Shown here: piece after piece, positions 58,620 to 64,000 of the stretch
Layout: every line of letters starts with the position of its first letter
Numbering within the stretch: position 1 is the stretch's first letter
Assembly (NCBI GenBank): GCA_021604805.1
Contig: BQJR01000001.1
Coordinates: forward strand, 1,051,102-1,115,101
Length of the DNA: 64,000 bases
DNA from: Planctomycetota bacterium
GTDB lineage: Bacteria; Planctomycetota; B15-G4
Reading direction: 5' to 3'
Program-made: the position numbers and the translations under genes
The notes under the pieces: generated by a model
The model's input: the letters and a program-made list of their open reading frames with translations, nothing else
What the model was told of the DNA's origin: nothing
The model's database searches: none

Positions 58620-59897
58620 ATGACGCCCTCGCCCGTCGTTCGCGGAATGCTCCTGGGCTCGCTCGTCGCGGGCCTCTTCACCGCACCGCTGTCGGCAGAC
58701 GAGTTCGCCGCAGATCGCATCTACGCGGGTTCCGGCGGCAACGACCGCGTGCTGGCCTACACCGTGGCTGGCAAGCTCGACTCCGCAGTCGGCGGCGCCA
58801 CGGCGCTCAAGGACCCGGGCGCGCTGGCCTTCGGGCCCGACGGTCAGCTCTACGCGGCCTCGCGCAGCACGGGCAATATCTACGCCTTCAGCGCCTTCGG
58901 TCCCTCCGGCCAGCTCACCGCGACCATCGGCGAGCTCGTCGGGCTGGCTGATCCCACGGCGATGGTCTTCACGCCGAACGGCACGCTGCTCGTGGCCGAC
59001 GCCGAATCGAACACCCTGATCGAGATCGGGCTCAACGGCCTGCTCGTGAGTCTCTTCGCGGGTGGCGCACAGCTCCCCGGCGTGCGCGATCTCGCTTACG
59101 GCCCCGACGGCCATCTCTTCGTGGCGTCGGCAGCAGCACAGGGCGTGATCGAGTTCGACCCCAGCGGCGTGCAGCTGCGCACACTCGGCCTCGGCGAGGG
59201 ACTCACCGACCCGGCGTCGATCGCGTTCGACGCGGCGGGCCGACTGTTCGTCTCCTCAGGCGACGCCGACGAGATCGTGGTCTTCGCCCGCGACGGCAGC
59301 GTGGACGAACGCATCGCGTTGCTCGGCGACCTCGAATCCCCCGGCGGCCTCGCCATCGCCAGCACCGGCGAGCTGGTCGTGGTGTCACGCGGCACCGACG
59401 ACGTGCTCGTGCTCGATGCCGAAGGCACGCTCCAGCAAACACTCAACAGCAATTTCAGCGAGGGTTGGGACGTGGCCATCTCGCCCTACCGCTTCAAGTT
59501 CACCACCAAGGGCAGCCTGGTCGTGTCGGGCGAGTCGCGCGACAAGCTCAAACAGACCGGCCAGATCGCGCTGCAGCCCGGCGGCCTGCAACTCATGCTC
59601 GAACTCGATCCGCTCGAAGACGAAGACGGCCTCGAACGCTTCGGCAGTCGTTACTTGGTGATGCGCGGCTACGAGCTCTTCGAAGACCAGGGCCAGAAGA
59701 AGCGGCTCTACACCGGCTCATGGATCAGCGACGCCGCCGCGATCAACGGCACGGGTTCACTGAGCCTCACGATCAGCGGCAAGCTCGACAAGAAGACCGG
59801 CGCCTACGTGGTGAAGAAGGCCGCGGGCAACCTGCTGCGCGCGAGCGCCGAGGGTGTCTACGTGGGTACAGCCAAGTCGGGCAAGCTGGTCAAGTAA
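58620..59897 (+). CDS. Secreted NHL-repeat beta-propeller protein (copy 2)
   Basis: 425 residues from ATG at 58620, with a signal peptide cleaved near residue 26 (LSADEF). Six propeller blades with GPDG/GRLFV signatures, such as LAFGPDGQLYAAS and LAYGPDGHLFVAS, fill residues 30-300; a beta-rich C-terminal domain ends in a Lys-rich tail as in the protein at 13763. The two proteins share layout and blade motifs and are paralogues. Role unknown. Confidence 0.75.
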   Translation: MTPSPVVRGMLLGSLVAGLFTAPLSADEFAADRIYAGSGGNDRVLAYTVAGKLDSAVGGATALKDPGALAFGPDGQLYAASRSTGNIYAFSAFGPSGQLTATIGELVGLADPTAMVFTPNGTLLVADAESNTLIEIGLNGLLVSLFAGGAQLPGVRDLAYGPDGHLFVASAAAQGVIEFDPSGVQLRTLGLGEGLTDPASIAFDAAGRLFVSSGDADEIVVFARDGSVDERIALLGDLESPGGLAIASTGELVVVSRGTDDVLVLDAEGTLQQTLNSNFSEGWDVAISPYRFKFTTKGSLVVSGESRDKLKQTGQIALQPGGLQLMLELDPLEDEDGLERFGSRYLVMRGYELFEDQGQKKRLYTGSWISDAAAINGTGSLSLTISGKLDKKTGAYVVKKAAGNLLRASAEGVYVGTAKSGKLVK

Positions 59898-59961
59898 GCC
59901 CAGGCTCTGCTTGGTCGACCTGCACCGCGTCGCAGCAGCGCTGTGTCGCAGTGACGCGACC

Positions 59962-60747
59962 TCACACGCCGCGGAAGCGCGGCGGGCGTTTCTCCTGGAA
60001 GGCCGCCAAGGCTTCGAGTCGGTCGGCGCTGGGCAACACACGCTCGAGGTAGAGCGCGCGCTCGGCCAACAAACGGTCGTCGAGTGAATCGCCCGACTGC
60101 GTGAGATCGATGGCCGCTTTGGCGGCGCGCACGGCGAGTGGACCGTTGGCCGCGATGGCCGCGGCCAGCTCCTGCGCCACGCTGCGGAGTTCCGACGCCG
60201 GGACCACGCGGTTCAGCAGGCCCATCGCCAAGGCTTCGTCGGCAGGCACGCGACGCGCGGCCAGGATCAGCTCCTTCGCGCGCGCCATGCCCACGACCGC
60301 GGGCAGTCGCTGCGTGCCGCCCGCGCCGGGGATGATCGCCAAGGCCGTCTCCGTGAGCCCGACCGAGATGCCTTCGGCCGCCACACGCAGATCGCAAGCC
60401 AGCGCGAGTTCGAGCCCTCCGCCGAAAGCCACGCCGTTGAGCACGGCCACGGTGGGCTGCGGCAGCGCGGCCAACGCCGTGAAGGTGTCGCCGATGCGCG
60501 TGACGAAGGCGCGCGTCTGCTCTTCGGTGAAGGTCTTGCGCTCCTTCAGGTCGGCGCCGGCGCAGAAGGCTTTGTCGCCCTCGGCGGTGACACACACCAC
60601 GCGCGTCTCAGGGTCCGCGGCGAGCGTGGCGACATGCGCGCCCAACTCACCCAGCGTGTCGTAGGACAAGGCGTTGCGCACTGCGGCGCGGTCGATGGTG
60701 ATCCAGGCCACGCCATCCTGGCGCTCCAGGCGCACGAGCTCGCTCAT
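59962..60747 (-). CDS. Enoyl-CoA hydratase/isomerase family protein
   Basis: Crotonase-fold enzyme that adds water to enoyl-CoA. 261 residues from ATG at 60747. Oxyanion loop AFCAGADLKER; both catalytic glutamates of classical hydratases are present, Glu113 (GGGLELAL) and Glu133 (TETALAIIPGAGGTQRLP). Overall similarity is nearest to AUH/methylglutaconyl-CoA or short-chain enoyl-CoA hydratases. No other beta-oxidation genes adjacent, so the substrate is open. Divergent from the glycosyltransferase at 60820. Confidence 0.9.
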   Translation of the reverse strand: MSELVRLERQDGVAWITIDRAAVRNALSYDTLGELGAHVATLAADPETRVVCVTAEGDKAFCAGADLKERKTFTEEQTRAFVTRIGDTFTALAALPQPTVAVLNGVAFGGGLELALACDLRVAAEGISVGLTETALAIIPGAGGTQRLPAVVGMARAKELILAARRVPADEALAMGLLNRVVPASELRSVAQELAAAIAANGPLAVRAAKAAIDLTQSGDSLDDRLLAERALYLERVLPSADRLEALAAFQEKRPPRFRGV

Positions 60748-60819
60748 CGTGTCGTTCGCTCCTCGCGAAGGGTCGGGCGGCGTAGGGTAGCGACTCCTCT
60801 CACCCGGCACGAGCCGTGC

Positions 60820-62157
60820 ATGCTCCCCGCGACCACCCCACCTCCGCCGGCGCGCTCGCGCTCCACCTGGATCGCCGTCGCGCTGCTGCTGCTCGGGCAC
60901 GCTCTGCTGGCCGCCGCGGGGGGCCCACGCAGTGAGCCTTTCGGGAGTCTCCTCGCGTGGTCACTCGCGGGCGCTGGCTGGACGATCGCGGTGCGCGCCG
61001 TGCTGCGCGGACAGCCACTCCCGAGCCTGCGCGTGCTGCTGCTCGTGGCCTTGGTGGCGCGTCTGATCGCCTTCACCGGCGACCCCAGCGACGACCTCGC
61101 GCGCTACGTCTGGGAAGGCCGCGTGCAGCGGGCCGGCTTCGATCCGTACCGTCTGCCGCCCCACGCCGGCGAACTCGCCGCGCTCGCCGCTCGCGCCCCG
61201 GAGTTCGCGCAGATCAACCATCCCGAGTGGACGGCGATCTACCCGCCACTCACGCAGCTCGTGCAACGCACGCTGGTCGGGATCGCGCCCAACGCGTGGA
61301 GCTTCCGCATCGCCTTCCTGCTCGCCGAAGCTGCGCTCGTGGGGCTCCTGATCGGCGAGCTGCGTCGACGCGGGCAGCCGCCGCAGCGCGTGCTGATCTA
61401 CGCTTGGTCGCCGCTCGCGATCTTCGCCACAGCCCACGAAGTCCACAGCGACGTGCTCGCTGCGCTGCTGCTCTTCGCCGCCCTCGCGACCTTGGTGCGG
61501 CAGCGTCACACGCTCGCCGGTGCGCTCGCGAGTTGCGCGGTCTTCGCCAAGTTCCTGCCGCTCGTTGCGGCCCCCGCGCTGCTCACCGAAGCCAGCCGCG
61601 CATCTCCACGGCGCCCACGATCGCTCGTGCTCTTCGGCGCCGGCGCGTTGCTCGCGGGCGCGGTCCTGCTGTGGCCGTTCCGTCACTCGGGGAGCGCGCT
61701 GCTGAGTTCGTTCTCACGCTTCGGGGCGGAGTTGCATTTCAACGACGCCCTCCCGAGCTTGCTGCGTGGGGCTTTCGGCCTGCAGGCCACGCCTTGGATC
61801 TCGGCTGCACTAGGACTCGCGGCCGCGGGCTGGATCTGGGCGCGCACACCACCCGACGCCTTCTTGCGCGCGGCCCTGCTGCTCGCTGTCATGTTGCTGC
61901 TCCTGCCCACGCTGCACCCTTGGTACCTCATGCTGCTGCTCCCCTTTCTCGTGCTGTTCCCGTGGTGGGGCTGGCTCGCCTTCACGCTGACTTCCGCGCT
62001 CACGTGGCTGGCCTTGCTCGAGCTGCGCCGCAGCGGCCAGTGGGTGGAGTGGCCGTGGCTGCGACTGCCTGAGTACGCGCCGCTCGCGCTGTGGTTGTCG
62101 TGGCGCGCCGCGCGGATTCTGTCGCGCAGGCGCGTGTCGACACGGAGCGCCCCATGA
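60820..62157 (+). CDS. Polyprenyl-phosphate-dependent glycosyltransferase (GT87-like)
   Basis: Integral membrane GT-C enzyme of 445 residues from ATG at 60820. About ten helices; the periplasmic loop has the signature FTGDPSDDLARYVWEGRV (acidic DD), GFDPYRLPP and INHPEWTAIYPPLTQL. Such enzymes use polyprenyl-phosphate sugars as donors. Its stop overlaps the GT2 gene (ATGA), so the GT2 enzyme could make the lipid-linked donor or extend the same glycan. Confidence 0.82.
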   Translation: MLPATTPPPPARSRSTWIAVALLLLGHALLAAAGGPRSEPFGSLLAWSLAGAGWTIAVRAVLRGQPLPSLRVLLLVALVARLIAFTGDPSDDLARYVWEGRVQRAGFDPYRLPPHAGELAALAARAPEFAQINHPEWTAIYPPLTQLVQRTLVGIAPNAWSFRIAFLLAEAALVGLLIGELRRRGQPPQRVLIYAWSPLAIFATAHEVHSDVLAALLLFAALATLVRQRHTLAGALASCAVFAKFLPLVAAPALLTEASRASPRRPRSLVLFGAGALLAGAVLLWPFRHSGSALLSSFSRFGAELHFNDALPSLLRGAFGLQATPWISAALGLAAAGWIWARTPPDAFLRAALLLAVMLLLLPTLHPWYLMLLLPFLVLFPWWGWLAFTLTSALTWLALLELRRSGQWVEWPWLRLPEYAPLALWLSWRAARILSRRRVSTRSAP

Positions 62158-63710
62158 CGCTCACGCTGTTGCTCGCGCTCTACAGTCTCACGGCAGCCGG
62201 CCTGCTCGCCTACGGGTTGAACTGTCACCACCTCGCGCGCGTGGAGCGACGCGAGCGACACGCCGCGCGAGCCGCGCGTGCCGCAACGCGCGCGCGCTTC
62301 TCGCTCGCGGACCACGAACTGCCACGCGTTACGGTGCAGCTGCCCGTGTTCAACGAACGCCTCGTCGTGCAGCGCCTGCTGGCGGCAGTCGGCGCGCTCG
62401 ACTACCCCGCCGATCGCTTGGAGATCCAAGCGCTCGACGACTCCACCGACGAAACCACCCCACTCGCCGCCCGCGCCTGCGACACGCTGCGCGCCCGCGG
62501 CCTCGACGTCCAGCACCTGCGCCGCACGCAACGGATCGGCTTCAAGGCCGGCGCGCTCGCGGAAGGCACCGCGCGCTGCCGCGGCGAACTCATCGCGATC
62601 TTCGACGCCGACTTCGTGCCGCGCCCCGACTTCCTGCGCGCCTGCCTGCCGCACTTCAGCGATCCGCAGGTCGGGCTCGTGCAAGCGCGCTGGGGACACC
62701 TCGATCGCGAACACTCGTGGTTCACGCGCATGCAGGCACTGGCCGTGGATGGGCACTTCATGATCGAGCAATCGGCACGCGCTTGGGGCGGCTACCTGCT
62801 CAACTTCAACGGCACGGCCGGCGTGTGGCGACGCGCCGCGATCGACGCGGCCGGCGGCTGGACCGCCGACACGCTCACCGAAGACCTCGACCTCTCCTAC
62901 CGCGCTCAACTCGCAGGCTGGCGCGCCGAGTACCTGCCCGACGTGGTCGCGCCTGCCGAGTTGCCCGTGGAGTTGCGCGCCTTCCTCGCGCAACAGCGTC
63001 GCTGGGCACAGGGTTCGATCGAGACGGCGCTCAAGCTGGGACCGCGCGTGTGGCGCGCGCCGCTGCGTCCCGCCGCAAAGTTGCAAGCCTTGCTGCACCT
63101 CACGCACTACGCCGTGCACCCGCTCATGCTCGTGCACAGTCTGCTCGCGCTGCCGGTCTTGCTCACGCTCCCCGACGACGGCGCGCGCACACCGCTGCTG
63201 TTCTTCTTGGTGATGCTCATGGCGGGCACACTCGGCCCGGCCTTGCTCTACGTGCAAGCGCAACAAGCGCAAGGCGGCCCCTGGCGACGTCGGCTGCGCG
63301 CGCTGCCAGCGCTGCTCTTCGTGGGTTGCGGACTCGCGGTGTCGAACACGCGCGCGGTCTGGCACGCCCTGCGCGGCAAGCCCGCGGTCTTCGTGCGCAC
63401 GCCCAAACGTCGCACGGTCGACGGTGACAGCGCGAGCGCCGGTACGCACTACGCCGCACCGCGCGACCCGCTCGTGGCGTGGCAACTCGCGGCCGGTGCG
63501 TGGTGCCTCGGAGGTTGGTGCCTCGCGCTCGCCCAAGCGCGCTGGATGGTGCTGCCCTTTCTCACGCTCAACGCAGGCGGCCTGCTGCTGGTGGGCTTGC
63601 TCTCGGCACGCGAAGCTCGCCAGGCCGCGCGACGCTCGGCTGCCACGCAGCGCCCCCCGGCGAGCGACGCGCGAGAAGTCGTCGACAGTGGGCAAGAAGC
63701 GGCTGCATGA
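62154..63710 (+). CDS. Processive GT2 glycosyltransferase (cellulose-synthase-like)
   Basis: 518 residues from ATG at 62154. One N-terminal helix, then GT-A motifs VQLPVFNERLV, QALDDSTDET, FDADFVPRPDFL, TEDLDLSYRAQLAGW and QQRRWAQGS, which are the D, DxD, ED and QxxRW set of processive enzymes. Four C-terminal helices form the channel region. Coupled to the GT87-like gene by a 4-bp overlap; probably makes an exported beta-glycan or glycolipid. Confidence 0.9.
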   Translation: MTLTLLLALYSLTAAGLLAYGLNCHHLARVERRERHAARAARAATRARFSLADHELPRVTVQLPVFNERLVVQRLLAAVGALDYPADRLEIQALDDSTDETTPLAARACDTLRARGLDVQHLRRTQRIGFKAGALAEGTARCRGELIAIFDADFVPRPDFLRACLPHFSDPQVGLVQARWGHLDREHSWFTRMQALAVDGHFMIEQSARAWGGYLLNFNGTAGVWRRAAIDAAGGWTADTLTEDLDLSYRAQLAGWRAEYLPDVVAPAELPVELRAFLAQQRRWAQGSIETALKLGPRVWRAPLRPAAKLQALLHLTHYAVHPLMLVHSLLALPVLLTLPDDGARTPLLFFLVMLMAGTLGPALLYVQAQQAQGGPWRRRLRALPALLFVGCGLAVSNTRAVWHALRGKPAVFVRTPKRRTVDGDSASAGTHYAAPRDPLVAWQLAAGAWCLGGWCLALAQARWMVLPFLTLNAGGLLLVGLLSAREARQAARRSAATQRPPASDAREVVDSGQEAAA

Positions 63711-63780
63711 TTCGGACGGCTTCGAGCCATGATGGGCGCGGCCTCGCCCCTGCCTCACGTCCCAGCGTTGGAATCGCAGC

Positions 63781-64000
63781 ATGACGCGCCTCACCCCTCT
63801 CGCTTGCTCCCTGATCTTCGCCGCCGCCTGCGGTGCGCTCTTCCTCGCAGCCAAGCCCGCGCAGCAGGTGTCGCCCGCGCAGCCCACGCAGCAGACGCCG
63901 CCCACGCAAGACGACACCGCCACCGTCCACCCCGGCGACGCGCTGCACGCCCCCTTCGACACGCTGCTCTCCAACTTCGTGAAGGACGGCTGGGTCGACT
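63781..64000 (+). CDS. DUF547 family protein, partial
   Basis: ATG at 63781 runs to the window end (73 residues visible). A signal peptide is followed by a Gln/Pro/Thr-rich linker with PAQ and PTQQT repeats, then FDTLLSNFVKDGWVD, the typical start of a DUF547 domain. Most members are extracytoplasmic with unknown function. The rest lies outside the window. Confidence 0.7.
   Translation, partial: MTRLTPLACSLIFAAACGALFLAAKPAQQVSPAQPTQQTPPTQDDTATVHPGDALHAPFDTLLSNFVKDGWVD

Overview
This window is a GC-rich (roughly two-thirds G+C by eye), densely coded stretch of a Gram-negative-type bacterial chromosome. Lipoprotein and Sec signal peptides, a DUF481-type outer-membrane barrel, several sulfatase-fold lipoproteins, NHL-repeat secreted proteins, a PPi-type phosphofructokinase, a YciH/SUI1 protein and a glycogen phosphorylase behind a partner-switching cassette together suggest a high-GC environmental lineage such as Planctomycetota, with Myxococcota as an alternative. 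That placement is inference; no rRNA or tRNA gene was seen to settle it.

Layout. 1-8022 (minus): respiratory complex I, nuoA to nuoJ, with nuoJ cut by the window edge and many 4-bp stop/start overlaps. 8042-8125: three consecutive hairpins in front of nuoA. 8270-13615 (minus): three sulfatase-fold lipoproteins with fdhD embedded between them. 13763-16656: NHL-repeat protein, YciH/SUI1, AI-2E/PerM-type membrane protein. 16657-17546: an 890-bp non-coding repeat island. 17547-22605 (minus): a STAS / anti-sigma kinase / receiver-PP2C phosphatase / STAS cassette leading into glgP. 22807-26203 (plus): polysaccharide initiation (GT2, phosphoglycosyl transferase, and a three-part nucleotidyltransferase / left-handed beta-helix / degenerate sugar-transferase fusion). 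26244-31037: a hybrid kinase with Hpt, convergent with a PhoR/PhoB-like pair, upstream of which lies a compact possible structured RNA (31148-31276). 31379-39020: HExxH lipoprotein, ALDH7, the larBCE nickel-pincer cofactor operon, a secreted helical protein and a sulfite-oxidase-fold protein. 39254-45070: Rrf2 regulator, iscS-iscU-iscA-hscB-hscA-iscX and a thioesterase. 45118-52743: M61 peptidase, gpsA-plsY, a further sulfatase-fold lipoprotein with a membrane partner, queD, a second A-type Fe-S carrier. 52894-55251: a large degenerate SIR2-like plus STAND-type P-loop protein with an RGG tail. 55466-64000: PPi-PFK, DUF4870 protein, DUF481 barrel, second NHL protein, enoyl-CoA hydratase, two polyprenyl/GT2 glycosyltransferases and the start of a DUF547 protein.

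How it fits together. Complex I, the ISC system (which makes the clusters complex I needs), IscA/ErpA carriers, glgP and PPi-PFK form core energy metabolism. GpsA and PlsY feed phospholipid synthesis. The signalling block probably couples a stress or growth signal to sigma-factor release and possibly glycogen breakdown. The most interesting unexplained items are the SIR2-STAND-RGG protein, the repeat island with covarying inverted hairpins, the Thr-type sulfatase-fold family around fdhD, the tri-domain sugar-transferase fusion, and the structured element before the PhoB-like gene.
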